A stretch of DNA of 64,000 bases from Arthrobacter sp. ov118 (lineage in GTDB: Bacteria > Actinomycetota > Actinomycetes > Actinomycetales > Micrococcaceae). The stretch is from the NCBI RefSeq assembly GCF_900116495.1, contig NZ_FPAY01000008.1, forward strand, positions 152,384 to 216,383. Direction: 5' to 3'. The position numbers and the translations under genes were made by a program. Shown here piece by piece: positions 8,690-16,978 of this stretch; within the stretch, counting starts at the first letter, position 1; every line of letters starts with the position of its first letter. The notes under the pieces were generated by a model that saw nothing but the letters and a program-made list of their open reading frames with translations, was not told the DNA's origin and did no database searches.

Positions 8690-9570
8690 GAGGCCATCCT
8701 CTTGGCGAATTGGCGTTTGGTCAGGACCCAGCCGGCGCCCGCCAGGACCAGCAGGAAGACGAGGTGGACGATGGTGAGCCACGGCTCTTCCTCGTACCCG
8801 TAGCTGACCACGCGGCCAAGTTCCGTTCCGTGCCAGATCGGCGAGATCCAGCCGATCCAGCGGACGCCGAGGGGTAGCGTGTCCAGCGGGAAGAACGTGC
8901 CGGAGAACAGGAACAGCGGCATGACGATGAACCGCATGACCATGGCGAATTGGCCCCGGTCCTCTTTGATGGTGGCCGCGTACGCCATGAGCGGCAGGCC
9001 GAAGGACAGGCCGGCGAGTGTGGCGATGAGGATCGAAACCCAGCCCCAGGCGCCGGGTGAGGCCCCGAACAGCGCCACCACCGCGAAGTAGATGGCCGAC
9101 TGCAGCAGGAAGCGGACGGTGACGGCGATGATCTGGCCGCCGGCGATCTGTTCCGGGGTCAGCGGCGAGGCGTGGGGACCGTAGTAGACGCGCCGCCATT
9201 TGAAGCCGTCCATCACCGGAAACGTGAACTCGTTCGCCGCTGTCATGACGGCCGCCGAGATCAGCAGCGCCGGCGCGATGAACGTCAGGTAGCTGACGCC
9301 CCCGAAGGCGCCGGCGCCGTTGGCCTGCACCAGCGTCGCGAGGCCCACGCCCATCGCGAAGAGGTAGGCCACCGGTTGCCCGACCCCGTACATGACGATG
9401 GTCCAGCCGTAGGCTTTCATGACGCGCAGGACCTGTTCGGCGTAGTAGAAGGCGCCCCAGCGCCGGGCGCGGGCGGCCGAGACTTCCGGGGCGTGCGCGC
9501 GCAGCGTCCCGGTTCCCGCCGTCGGACCGGCCGTCTGTGGTGCCTGAGTCAGCTCTGCCTTCTTAATCAA
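8686..9570 (-). CDS. ABC-2 type transporter permease (paralogous partner)
   Basis: A 294-residue permease homologous to the downstream one. It has a 35-residue hydrophilic N-terminal extension, six hydrophobic segments and the equivalent ABC-2 block (MPLFLFSGTFFPLDTLPLG). Two different permeases plus one ATPase indicate a heterodimeric exporter of the drug, polyketide or lipo-oligosaccharide class. It overlaps the ATPase gene by 8 bases at its 5' end and the second permease by 4 bases at its 3' end, giving a tight three-gene operon read leftward. Confidence 0.9.
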   Translation of the reverse strand: MIKKAELTQAPQTAGPTAGTGTLRAHAPEVSAARARRWGAFYYAEQVLRVMKAYGWTIVMYGVGQPVAYLFAMGVGLATLVQANGAGAFGGVSYLTFIAPALLISAAVMTAANEFTFPVMDGFKWRRVYYGPHASPLTPEQIAGGQIIAVTVRFLLQSAIYFAVVALFGASPGAWGWVSILIATLAGLSFGLPLMAYAATIKEDRGQFAMVMRFIVMPLFLFSGTFFPLDTLPLGVRWIGWISPIWHGTELGRVVSYGYEEEPWLTIVHLVFLLVLAGAGWVLTKRQFAKRMAS

Positions 9571-10537
9571 CGAGGCTCCTGCCGGTCAGGCGCAGGAAGA
9601 CGTCTTCCAGCGAGGAGCGGCGGACCAGGGAGGTGACTGGCCGAAGGCCGCGGCTGGTGACCTGCTCCAGTGCGGCCTCGCCGTCGTGGGCGTAGATGAG
9701 CACCCGGTCCGGCAGGGTCTCCAGGCGTTCGCCGATGCCGCCGAGCTCGGCGCCGACGCTCGCGTTGCGTTCCGAGCCGAAGCGCAGTTCGAGGACCTCC
9801 CGGGTGGAGTATTCACGGATCAGGCTGGCCGGGGAGCCTTCGGCCATGATCTTGCCCTTGTCCACCACGATCAGCCGGTCGCACAGCTGCTCGGCCTCGT
9901 CCATGTAGTGCGTGGTGAGGATCAGGGTGACGCCCTGTTCCTTGAGCCGGAACAGCCGGTCCCAGAGGATGTGCCGCGCCTGCGGGTCCAGGCCCGTGGT
10001 CGGCTCGTCCAGGAGCAGGATCCGCGGCTCGTTGATCAGGGAGCGGGCGATCGTCAGGCGCCGCTTCATGCCGCCGGAAAGGGCGTCCACCTTGGACTTT
10101 GCCTTGTCCGAGAGCTGGGCGAATTCCAGCAGCTCGTCAGCCTTGGGTTTGAGGTAGCTCATGGGGAGGCCAAAGTAACGGCCGTAGACCAGCAGGTTGT
10201 CCCGGACCTTCAGCTCCTCGTCCAGGTTGTCCTGCTGCGGGACGACGCCCAGATGGGCGCGGACTTCCGGCCCGTGCTGCTCGGGGTCCAGGCCCATGAT
10301 GGACAGGCTGCCGGAGGTCCGCTGCGAGACCCCGCCGATCATCTTCATCGTGGTGGACTTGCCGGCGCCGTTCGGGCCCAGCAGGCCGAAGGCCTCCCCG
10401 GCGGGAACACGGAAGGAGATTCCATCGACCGCGACGACGTCGCCGTAGCGTTTGGTGAGGTTCTCGGCGGTGATGACGTAGGGCGCAGCGGCAGCGTGGC
10501 TGCCTACAGGGGCATCTTTGGACGCAAGTTCGGACAC
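9563..10537 (-). CDS. ABC-2 exporter ATP-binding protein
   Basis: The ATPase of the exporter. Walker A GPNGAGKST, signature LSGGMKRRL, Walker B ILLLDEPTTGLD and the H-loop TTHYMDEAEQLCDR are all intact, so it should be active. The C-terminal 90 residues form the extension typical of drug or lipid exporter ATPases (DrrA/NodI type). The start is uncertain: I prefer GTG at 10537 (VSELASKD...), with ATG at 10600 and an open frame to 10690 as alternatives. A TAGTTT box upstream of the GTG could make it near-leaderless. Confidence 0.9.
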   Translation of the reverse strand: MSELASKDAPVGSHAAAAPYVITAENLTKRYGDVVAVDGISFRVPAGEAFGLLGPNGAGKSTTMKMIGGVSQRTSGSLSIMGLDPEQHGPEVRAHLGVVPQQDNLDEELKVRDNLLVYGRYFGLPMSYLKPKADELLEFAQLSDKAKSKVDALSGGMKRRLTIARSLINEPRILLLDEPTTGLDPQARHILWDRLFRLKEQGVTLILTTHYMDEAEQLCDRLIVVDKGKIMAEGSPASLIREYSTREVLELRFGSERNASVGAELGGIGERLETLPDRVLIYAHDGEAALEQVTSRGLRPVTSLVRRSSLEDVFLRLTGRSLVD

Positions 10538-10653
10538 CAGCACCACGGTAGTTGATGCCCGCAAACTATGAAAGAGTCTTTTCGTAAAAACTCCTGCCAT
10601 ATCGATCCCGAGATAGCGGCCCCGTACGTCCGACGGCGGTGGGATGGGCCGAA

Positions 10654-10698
10654 CTGCGGTGGCTGGGCCTGCCGGAGCGGGCCCAGCCACCGCGGCAG
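10654..10698 (-). terminator. Terminator hairpin of glyA-folD
   Basis: Arms CTGCGGTGGCTGGGCC and GGCCCAGCCACCGCGGCAG pair almost perfectly over 16 bp around a 10-base loop, five bases beyond the folD stop codon. Confidence 0.8.
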
Positions 10699-10702
10699 AA
10701 CC

Positions 10703-11626
10703 CTAGGCCGGCCCCGAGTTATTTTTCTCCGCCAGTTGGCGTTCCGCGGTTTCCACGACGTTGGCGAGCAGCATGGCGCGGGTCATGGGACCCACTCCCC
10801 CGGGGTTCGGCGAGAGCCAGGCAGCGACGTCCGCCGCTGCGGGATCGACGTCGCCCGTGACTACGGCTTTGCCGTTGCCGTCATCGACCCGGCTGACCCC
10901 GACGTCGAGCACGATCGCGCCGGGCTTGAGGTCCGCGGCCTTGATCATGTGCGGCTGTCCGGCGGCGGCGATCACGACGTCGGCCTGCCGGAGTTCGGCC
11001 GGCAGGTCCACCGTTCCCGTGTGCGCCAGGATGACGGTGGCGTTGACGTCCTTGCGGGTCAGCAGGAGACCCACCGGGCGGCCGATGGTGACGCCGCGGC
11101 CCACCACGAGCACGCGCTTGCCCTTCAGGTCGATGCCGTGCCGGGTCATCAGCTCCACGCAGCCCTTGGGCGTGCAGGGCAGCGGCGATTTCATGGGTCC
11201 GCTGACGTTGGCCACCAGCCGGCCCAGGTTCATCGGGTGCAGGCCGTCGGCATCCTTGTCAGGATCCATGGCCTCCAGGATGACGTCCTGGTCGATGTGC
11301 GCCGGAAGCGGCAGCTGGACGATGTAGCCGGTGCATTCCGGGTTCGCGTTGAGCTCGCGGACCACGGCCAGGAGTTCGTCCTGGGTGGTGTCCTCGGGCA
11401 GGTCGCGGCGGATGGACGTGATGCCCACCTCGGCGCAGTCCTTGTGCTTGCCGCCCACATACCAGGTGCTTCCCGGATCGGAACCCACCAGGATGGTCCC
11501 CAGTCCGGGGGTGACGCCCTTGGCCTTGAGTGCGGCCACGCGTTCGGTCAGCTCGGCCTTGATGGCAGCGGCTGTGGCCTTGCCGTCAAGGATCTGTGCG
11601 GTCTCAGCCGCTTTTGCAGAAGCCAT
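10703..11626 (-). CDS. folD: Methylenetetrahydrofolate dehydrogenase/cyclohydrolase
   Basis: A 307-residue bifunctional enzyme converting 5,10-methylene-THF to 10-formyl-THF with NADP. The catalytic tyrosine-lysine pair appears as YVGGK (about residues 56-60), followed by the family blocks VQLPLPAH, DKDADGLHPMNLGRL, PCTPKGCVELM, the dinucleotide motif VVGRGVTIGRPVG and PNPGGVGPMTRAMLLAN. It lies three bases after the glyA stop, so both are translated from the riboswitch-controlled transcript. GlyA makes the 5,10-methylene-THF that FolD uses, and FolD supplies formyl-THF for purine synthesis. Confidence 0.97.
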   Translation of the reverse strand: MASAKAAETAQILDGKATAAAIKAELTERVAALKAKGVTPGLGTILVGSDPGSTWYVGGKHKDCAEVGITSIRRDLPEDTTQDELLAVVRELNANPECTGYIVQLPLPAHIDQDVILEAMDPDKDADGLHPMNLGRLVANVSGPMKSPLPCTPKGCVELMTRHGIDLKGKRVLVVGRGVTIGRPVGLLLTRKDVNATVILAHTGTVDLPAELRQADVVIAAAGQPHMIKAADLKPGAIVLDVGVSRVDDGNGKAVVTGDVDPAAADVAAWLSPNPGGVGPMTRAMLLANVVETAERQLAEKNNSGPA

Positions 11627-11629
11627 GGC

Positions 11630-12928
11630 CTACCACTGCTCGTGCTGCGGGTACAGCGGGAAATCGGCGGCGAGCTTGTCCACGCGGCCCTGCAGGGCGT
11701 CCACGTCCGTGGCCGCACCGGACTTCAGCGCGGTGGCGATGATGTCCGCCACCTCGGTGAACTCCTCGGCGCCGAAGCCGCGGGTGGCCAGGGCAGGGGT
11801 GCCGATGCGCAGGCCGGAGGTGACCATCGGCGGGCGCGGGTCAAACGGCACGGCGTTGCGGTTCACCGTGATGCCCACGGAGTGCAGGAGGTCCTCGGCC
11901 TGCTGGCCGTCCAGCTGGGAGTTGCGCAGGTCCACCAGCACCAGGTGCACGTCGGTGCCGCCGGTCAGGACCGAGACGCCGGCGTCGGCGACGTCGGCCT
12001 GGCCGAGGCGCTCGGCGATGATCTTGGCACCTTCGAGCACGCGTTCCTGGCGCTCCTTGAATTCCTCGGTCCCGGCGATCTTGAAGGCCACAGCCTTCGC
12101 CGCGATCACGTGCATGAGCGGGCCGCCCTGCTGGCCGGGGAAGACGGCGGAGTTGAGCTTCTTGGCCCATTCCTGCTTGGCCAGGATGACGCCGGAGCGC
12201 GGACCGGACAGCGTCTTGTGCACCGTGGAGGTGACGACGTCGGAGTGCGGGACCGGGCTCGGGTGCAGACCGGCGGCGACGAGGCCGGCGAAGTGCGCCA
12301 TGTCGGTCCAGAGCAGGGCGCCGACCTCGTCGGCGATCGAGCGGAAGGCCGCGAAGTCGAGGTGCCGCGGGTAGGCGGACCAGCCGGCGATGATGACCTG
12401 GGGCTTTTCGGCGATGGCCTGCTCGCGCAGCTTGTCCATGTCGATCCGGAAGTTGTCTTCCTCGACCTGGTAGGCGGCGACGTTGTAGAGCTTGCCGGAG
12501 AAGTTCAGCTTCATGCCGTGGGTGAGGTGTCCGCCGTGGGCCAGGGACAGGCCCAGGATCTTGTCCCCCGGGGTGATCATGGCGTGGAGGGCTGCGGCGT
12601 TGGCCTGCGCGCCGGAGTGCGGCTGGACGTTGGCGTATTCGGCGCCGAAGAGCTCCTTGACGCGGTCGATGGCGAGTTGCTCGGCGACGTCGACGTATTC
12701 GCAGCCGCCGTAGTAGCGGCGCCCCGGGTAGCCTTCGGCATATTTGTTGGTCAGGACGGAGCCCTGGGCTTCCATGACCGCGCGCGGGGCGAAGTTTTCT
12801 GAGGCGATCATTTCCAGGGTGCCGCGCTGGCGGCCAAGTTCCTGGGCCAGAACGGCGGCGATTTCAGGGTCGAGTTCGGCCAGCGGCTGGTTGCTCACGG
12901 CGGCTGAAGTGGCGGTGGTAGTAGTCAC
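11630..12928 (-). CDS. glyA: Serine hydroxymethyltransferase
   Basis: A 432-residue PLP enzyme interconverting serine plus THF with glycine plus 5,10-methylene-THF. The PLP lysine is in STVHKTLSGPR, and the N-terminal MIASENF, the YPGRRYYGGCEYVD block and the THF-binding region are all present. The true start is GTG at 12928 (MTTTTATSAAV), eight bases after AGGAG in CCAGGAGTTCCTC; the open frame upstream to 13162 is the leader, not protein. The leader carries a ZTP riboswitch. It forms an operon with folD. Confidence 0.97.
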   Translation of the reverse strand: MTTTTATSAAVSNQPLAELDPEIAAVLAQELGRQRGTLEMIASENFAPRAVMEAQGSVLTNKYAEGYPGRRYYGGCEYVDVAEQLAIDRVKELFGAEYANVQPHSGAQANAAALHAMITPGDKILGLSLAHGGHLTHGMKLNFSGKLYNVAAYQVEEDNFRIDMDKLREQAIAEKPQVIIAGWSAYPRHLDFAAFRSIADEVGALLWTDMAHFAGLVAAGLHPSPVPHSDVVTSTVHKTLSGPRSGVILAKQEWAKKLNSAVFPGQQGGPLMHVIAAKAVAFKIAGTEEFKERQERVLEGAKIIAERLGQADVADAGVSVLTGGTDVHLVLVDLRNSQLDGQQAEDLLHSVGITVNRNAVPFDPRPPMVTSGLRIGTPALATRGFGAEEFTEVADIIATALKSGAATDVDALQGRVDKLAADFPLYPQHEQW

Positions 12929-13107
12929 GAGGAACTCCTGGTAGGCACGGGAACGGCTATTGGTCAGGCTACCGGCTGGCCCGTTACACCGCCCCTTGGT
13001 TACGGCCTCCTTGACGGCAGGCCGCGACAGCGGCGGAAGGCACCTGCGCGGGTGCCAACAACGGGCCGACAGCGGTGGTGCTGCCAACCGGTAAGACATG
13101 ACCCTCG
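12929..13107 (-). other. glyA leader between riboswitch and start codon
   Basis: No gene is visible here. On the minus strand it holds GC-rich inverted repeats, for example around CACCTGCGCGGGTGCC, which could be the riboswitch expression platform, and it ends with the glyA ribosome binding site. Confidence 0.6.
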
Positions 13108-13187
13108 GCCCAGGCGTACGATCCGTGGTCTTCGTGAGTGCCGCTCCCTGATGGTTAGCCATCCAACGCCAGTTGCGACGGGGTTAA
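13108..13187 (-). promoter_or_regulatory. ZTP (pfl) riboswitch upstream of glyA-folD
   Basis: Read on the minus strand, the leader contains the hallmark pieces in order: a CGTCGCAACTGGCG segment, a small hairpin (GATGGCTAACCATC), AGGGAGCGGCA, and the downstream ACGCCTGGGC. These match the two-subdomain ZTP/pfl aptamer known for sensing ZMP/ZTP when 10-formyl-THF is short, and glyA and folD are classic targets of that class. About 180 bases separate the aptamer from the GTG start, enough for an expression platform. Judged from remembered consensus; a covariance-model scan would settle it. Confidence 0.85.
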
Positions 13188-13202
13188 CACTACCAAAACC
13201 CT

Positions 13203-13240
13203 TTCAAAACTGCCCCTGAAGCGCGGGTAGGCTGTTGTCC
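13203..13240 (+). promoter_or_regulatory. purU: Promoter for leaderless purU
   Basis: A TAGGCT -10 box lies seven bases before the GTG at 13241, with a TTCAAA -35-like element about 18 bases further up. Transcription would begin at or next to the GTG, so purU mRNA is probably leaderless, as is common in actinobacteria. Confidence 0.55.
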
Positions 13241-14101
13241 GTGACTAACGAGTTCCCCACCTCCTCCTACATCCTGACCCTGTCCTGCCCCGACCGGCCA
13301 GGCATCGTGCACGCCGTCGCCGGCGCCCTGCTCGTGGCGGGCTGCAATATTACGGATTCCCAGCAATACGGCAGCCAGGGCACCGGCACCTTCTTCATGC
13401 GGGTGGAGGCGACGACGGCGGCCGCCCTGGCCGAACTGCAGGCGGCGCTGGAGCCCGTGGCGCAGGCGTTCGGAATGCAGTGGAGCCTCAACCCTGCCGG
13501 CCGCAAGGTCCGCACCCTGCTGATGGCAAGCACCTCGGCCCACTGCCTGAACGACCTGTTGTTCCTGCAGCGCTCCGGCACCCTGCCGATCGACATTCCG
13601 GCCATCGTCTCCAACCACCGTGACCTTGAGGGCCTGGCGGAGTTCTACGGCATCCCGTTCCACCACATCCCCGTCACGCCGGACACCAAGTTCCAGGCCG
13701 AGGACGCACTCCGGGCTTTGATGAAGGAGCACGACATCGAGCTCACCGTCCTGGCGCGGTACATGCAGATCATCTCGGACGATCTGTGCAGCGAACTGAC
13801 GGGTAAGGCCATCAACATCCACCACTCGTTCCTGCCGTCCTTCAAGGGTGCCAAGCCCTACCACCAGGCGCATGCCCGCGGCGTGAAGCTCATCGGTGCC
13901 ACGGCGCACTACGTCACGGCGGCCTTGGATGAGGGGCCCATCATCGAACAGGAAGTCATCCGGGTGGACCACCGGCGCACCGCCGAGCAGTTCGTCCAAA
14001 TGGGCCGCGACGTGGAGGGCCGCACCCTGGCCCAAGCCGTGCAGTGGCATGCCGAGCACCGTGTCCTGCTCGACGGCAACCGGACGGTTGTCTTTAACTG
14101 A
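13241..14101 (+). CDS. purU: Formyltetrahydrofolate deformylase
   Basis: PurU hydrolyses 10-formyl-THF to formate and THF. The N-terminal 80 residues form an ACT domain (TLSCPDRPGIVHAVAG), and the rest is a formyltransferase-like catalytic domain with the family block NIHHSFLPSFKGAKPYHQA and the distal GPIIEQEV. The length of 286 residues is normal. GTG at 13241 is preferred; an in-frame TTG two codons upstream is the alternative. Divergent from glyA-folD, it opposes FolD by draining formyl-THF, so the intergenic region sets the one-carbon balance. Confidence 0.95.
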   Translation: MTNEFPTSSYILTLSCPDRPGIVHAVAGALLVAGCNITDSQQYGSQGTGTFFMRVEATTAAALAELQAALEPVAQAFGMQWSLNPAGRKVRTLLMASTSAHCLNDLLFLQRSGTLPIDIPAIVSNHRDLEGLAEFYGIPFHHIPVTPDTKFQAEDALRALMKEHDIELTVLARYMQIISDDLCSELTGKAINIHHSFLPSFKGAKPYHQAHARGVKLIGATAHYVTAALDEGPIIEQEVIRVDHRRTAEQFVQMGRDVEGRTLAQAVQWHAEHRVLLDGNRTVVFN

Positions 14102-14125
14102 TTCCGGTTGTCTTTAACTGAATCC
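14086..14125 (+). repeat. 20-bp tandem duplication over the purU stop
   Basis: GGTTGTCTTTAACTGATTCC (14086-14105) is repeated immediately with one changed base (14106-14125). The first copy contains the purU stop codon. Confidence 0.9.
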
Positions 14126-14142
14126 GGGCATTGACTAGAGCT

Positions 14143-14568
14143 ATGGAATCCATCAGGAGGGACCGGCTCGAGTCATTCGTGTCCCTGTTGAAGTCCGAGG
14201 GGCGGCACGGAGTGCTGGGGCTCGACTGCGGCGCGGGCATGGACGGGTTGCAGTTCGTACAGTCCGGCATCCATTTCACCGGCGTGGACCTGTCCGAGGA
14301 GAGCATCCACGCCGCCCGGGCGCGCGGGCTGGAGGCCAGCGTGGCGGGCCCGGAATCGCTGCCGTTCGCCGACGCCGCGTTTTCCTCGATCTGGGCCGTG
14401 GACGCGTTGTCCGGCCTGCCGCCGGAGCAGTGGGACGACGTCGTCCGGGAACTCGGGCGGGTGGCGGAACCCGGCGCGCCGATCGCCGTCGTGCTTCCCG
14501 TCCCCGACCCCCGCGGCGAGGGCGAGAGCCGGCACGACGGCTTCACGGTCCTCCGCTCCCCCGCCTGA
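14143..14568 (+). CDS. Short class I SAM-dependent methyltransferase-like protein
   Basis: A 141-residue protein with a truncated Rossmann methyltransferase fold. Motif I is GLDCGAGMDGLQF, then FTGVDLSEESIHAA (acidic residue for the SAM ribose), SLPFADAAFSSIWAVDALSGL (motif IV-V region) and a final strand AVVLPVPDPRGEG. It lacks a C-terminal substrate domain, so the acceptor is unknown and it could be a degenerate or regulatory member. ATG at 14143 has a TAGAGCT box directly upstream, suggesting a leaderless start; TTG at 14131 is less likely. Confidence 0.7.
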   Translation: MESIRRDRLESFVSLLKSEGRHGVLGLDCGAGMDGLQFVQSGIHFTGVDLSEESIHAARARGLEASVAGPESLPFADAAFSSIWAVDALSGLPPEQWDDVVRELGRVAEPGAPIAVVLPVPDPRGEGESRHDGFTVLRSPA

Positions 14569-14580
14569 ACCTTCTCTCCC

Positions 14581-14641
14581 GTTGAGCTATCAGTTGTGGT
14601 GGCTATCCGGCGCCTGGGACAGCCATATGTGATAGCGCAAC
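14581..14641. repeat. Dispersed hairpin element, copy 1
   Basis: The left arm begins GTTGAGCTATCA and the right arm ends TGATAGCGCAAC, with inner complementary TGGCT/AGCCA. The same terminal motif occurs in the elements at 45015 and 55597, so this belongs to a repeat family rather than being a one-off terminator. Confidence 0.75.
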
Positions 14642-14708
14642 GGCCGTGGACCCGCACTTACTTACGCCGGCTCGGTCCGCAAGAGGTGGCGTGTTCTAGG
14701 CTGAAGGC

Positions 14709-15230
14709 ATGGCTCCCCTATACGCGTTCGCCGGCACGACTCCGGCCGTCCATGACTCCGCCTTCATCGCCCCCACGGCCTCAGTGATCGGCAACGCCAC
14801 CCTGGCCGAAAACTCCAGCGCCTTCTACGGCGTGTCCGTCCGTGCCGACACGGCCGCCATCGCCGTGGGCGCCGGCAGCAATCTGCAGGACAACGTGGTG
14901 CTGCACGCCGACCCCGGTTTCCCGTGCACCGTCGGCGCGCGGGTCAGCGTCGGCCACAGCGCCGTCGTGCACGGCTGCACCGTCGAGGACGACTGCCTAA
15001 TCGGCATGAGCGCCACCATCCTCAACGGGGCCGTGATCGGCGCCGGCTCGCTCGTCGCCGCCGGCGCCGTGGTGTTGGAGGGCACGGTCATCCCGCCCCG
15101 CTCGCTCGTCGCCGGAGTTCCGGCCAAGGTCCGGCGGGAGCTCAGCGACGAGGAGTTCGCGGGCGTCCAGCACAATGCCGCCCACTACCAGGAACTGGCA
15201 CGGGCACACCGGGAACTCCACAGCAGCTAG
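14709..15230 (+). CDS. Gamma-carbonic anhydrase family protein
   Basis: A 173-residue left-handed beta-helix protein of the gamma-CA/PaaY/YrdA type. Hexapeptide repeats run from about residue 15 to 135 (for example IAPTASVIGNATL, LIGMSATILNGAVIG). The three expected metal His are visible in VVLHAD and GHSAVVHG. Many members bind zinc, but only some hydrate CO2; others are thioesterase-like or unassigned. It stands alone, with a TTCTAGGCT box just ahead of ATG 14709 and a convergent gene after it. Confidence 0.88.
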   Translation: MAPLYAFAGTTPAVHDSAFIAPTASVIGNATLAENSSAFYGVSVRADTAAIAVGAGSNLQDNVVLHADPGFPCTVGARVSVGHSAVVHGCTVEDDCLIGMSATILNGAVIGAGSLVAAGAVVLEGTVIPPRSLVAGVPAKVRRELSDEEFAGVQHNAAHYQELARAHRELHSS

Positions 15231-15277
15231 GACGCACTTGGTGGGAGGCGCCTTCGCCAGCAGTCGGATCCAGCCGG

Positions 15278-16978
15278 TCAATCCAGCGCGATCGGCCCCA
15301 GCTCGGCCAGCAGCTCGCCCGGGCCGGGGTTGCCCGCCGGAGTCCGGCCGCCGAGGTGGTTGACCACACCCCAGACTGCATTCAGGCCAGTGGTGACGGC
15401 GCCTTCCGCCCAGCCGGCCGTGAAGGAGACGTCGTCCCCCGCGAGGAAGATCCCGCGCTGTTCGGCCGGGAGCCCGTCCTGCTTGAAGTGTGTGAAGAGC
15501 CGCTGCTGGTAGCGGTAGTGCCCCGGCAGGTTGGCCTTGAAGGCACCCATAAAGTTGGGATCGGCCTCCCAGGAGACCGTGATCGGCTGGCCCACGATGT
15601 GGCTGGCGATGTCGACGCCGGGATAGATCTGCTCCAGCGAGTGCAGCATGAGTCGGACGCGTTCCTCCGCGTCAAGTGCCAGCCACTTCAGCGCGTCATC
15701 GTTCCAGGTGTAGGACAGCAGGATCACGGCGGGCTGGTCCAGGCCGTTGTCCAGCAGGTAGGTGGCCCGGTTCAGTCGGTCGGTCAGCGTCATGGACAGG
15801 ACCTCGCGGCCGGACTCGGGGTCGATGTCCTTCCAGAACGGCCGGTCCACCATGACGAAGGTCTTGGAGGATTGCATGTAGTGCGAGCGTTCGATCGCCG
15901 TCCACAGCTCGGCGGGAAACAGCGATTCGTCCGTGTGGATCCGCGTCGACAGCAACCACGACTGGCACGTGGTCACCACCGCCGGGTAGGCGGATTCCCG
16001 TCCCCACCGTTCGCGGATCTGGAAGTCGCCGCTGCCGTCACGCCCGATGCGCTCCACGGCGCCCCGCGGGGCTCCCGCGTGCAGCGTTGCCAGGGACGTG
16101 CCGTCCGGCCAGTGGGCCATGCCCGACGGCGCGTGCTCCCAGAGCGCCTCGGGGAGCCGCTGCGCACCGCCGGCGATGTACCGGTGCTGGTCATCGGCGT
16201 CGGTGTAGACGACCCGAAGGATTTCGAGGATGGAGTTGGGGAAGTCGGTGTCCCAGCCGCCGGTGCCGAACCCCACTTGCCCGAACGCCTCGCGGTGGGC
16301 GAAGCCGGCCTCCTTGAAGGAGTCGCTGCCGGCGATGAAGCCGTAGAACGTCTGTTCGTCCAGCTCAGGGAGCAACGCGTTCCAGAGTTCCTTGATTCGG
16401 GCGGTGTCCCGGTCCCGGATGGCCGATTGCATCTCGGCGAACCGGGCGCCGTCGTTCACGGCCGCCTTCCAGGCATCCGCCACCTCAAGGAAGAACGGAG
16501 GGAGGTCCGCGGCGGTCTCTGCGTAGTACTTCTGGCCGGCGAGTTCGATCACCGTGCTGGGGGTGGCGGGTGCCAGCGGGTTGGGGAATTCACAGGTCTG
16601 CAGTCCGAGCAGGTCCACATAGTGGTAGAAGGCCTTGCCGGAGACCGGGAAACGCATGCCGCCGAGGTCTGCCACGATGCCGGGCGCGGACGGGAAGCTG
16701 GCGGTCCTCAGCCGGCCCCCGATCCGATCGGCCTCGTAAACCACCGGCCGCAGCCCCAGCTTCATGAGTTCATAGGCAGTCACCAGTCCGGACAGGCCGG
16801 CACCGACGACGGCGACCTCCGTCCCGTAGAGCTCGGGCGGCACCGCGCCCAGGCCGTTAGGGTGGGCCAGGTAGTGGTCGTAGCTGAACGGGAAGTCCGG
16901 ATTCAGCATGGTGATGGGCGCGTCGGCGGGACGGGTGGAAGCCGGTTCGGGGGCCGGCAGTTCGGTGGCGGTGGTCAC
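15278..16978 (-). CDS. davB: Lysine 2-monooxygenase-like flavin monoamine oxidase (DavB-like)
   Basis: A 566-residue FAD enzyme. The dinucleotide fold VAVVGAGLSGLVTAYEL is followed by VVYEADRIGGRL, LGGMRFPVS and the C-terminal FAD motif GIFLAGDDVSFTAGWAEGA. From memory, the blocks PDFPFSYDHYL, ELMKLGLRPVVYEA, FGQVGFGTGGWDTDFPNS and DRPFWKDIDPE closely track Pseudomonas lysine 2-monooxygenase (DavB), which oxidatively decarboxylates L-lysine to 5-aminovaleramide. Related tryptophan and phenylalanine monooxygenases are the alternatives. The GTG start overlaps the permease stop (GTGA). The nearby DavA-like amidase fits the second step of the same route. Confidence 0.82.
   Translation of the reverse strand: MTTATELPAPEPASTRPADAPITMLNPDFPFSYDHYLAHPNGLGAVPPELYGTEVAVVGAGLSGLVTAYELMKLGLRPVVYEADRIGGRLRTASFPSAPGIVADLGGMRFPVSGKAFYHYVDLLGLQTCEFPNPLAPATPSTVIELAGQKYYAETAADLPPFFLEVADAWKAAVNDGARFAEMQSAIRDRDTARIKELWNALLPELDEQTFYGFIAGSDSFKEAGFAHREAFGQVGFGTGGWDTDFPNSILEILRVVYTDADDQHRYIAGGAQRLPEALWEHAPSGMAHWPDGTSLATLHAGAPRGAVERIGRDGSGDFQIRERWGRESAYPAVVTTCQSWLLSTRIHTDESLFPAELWTAIERSHYMQSSKTFVMVDRPFWKDIDPESGREVLSMTLTDRLNRATYLLDNGLDQPAVILLSYTWNDDALKWLALDAEERVRLMLHSLEQIYPGVDIASHIVGQPITVSWEADPNFMGAFKANLPGHYRYQQRLFTHFKQDGLPAEQRGIFLAGDDVSFTAGWAEGAVTTGLNAVWGVVNHLGGRTPAGNPGPGELLAELGPIALD

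Noticed and set aside
7841..9199. Extended 452-residue version of the distal ABC-2 permease
   Set aside because: Its first 170 codons lie inside the neighbouring permease gene in another frame. The ATGA overlap at 8686-8689 gives the natural start.
10568..12802. 744-codon plus-strand frame opposite folD and glyA
   Set aside because: Both minus-strand genes have complete catalytic motifs. The plus frame is an antisense shadow and also crosses the terminator hairpin.
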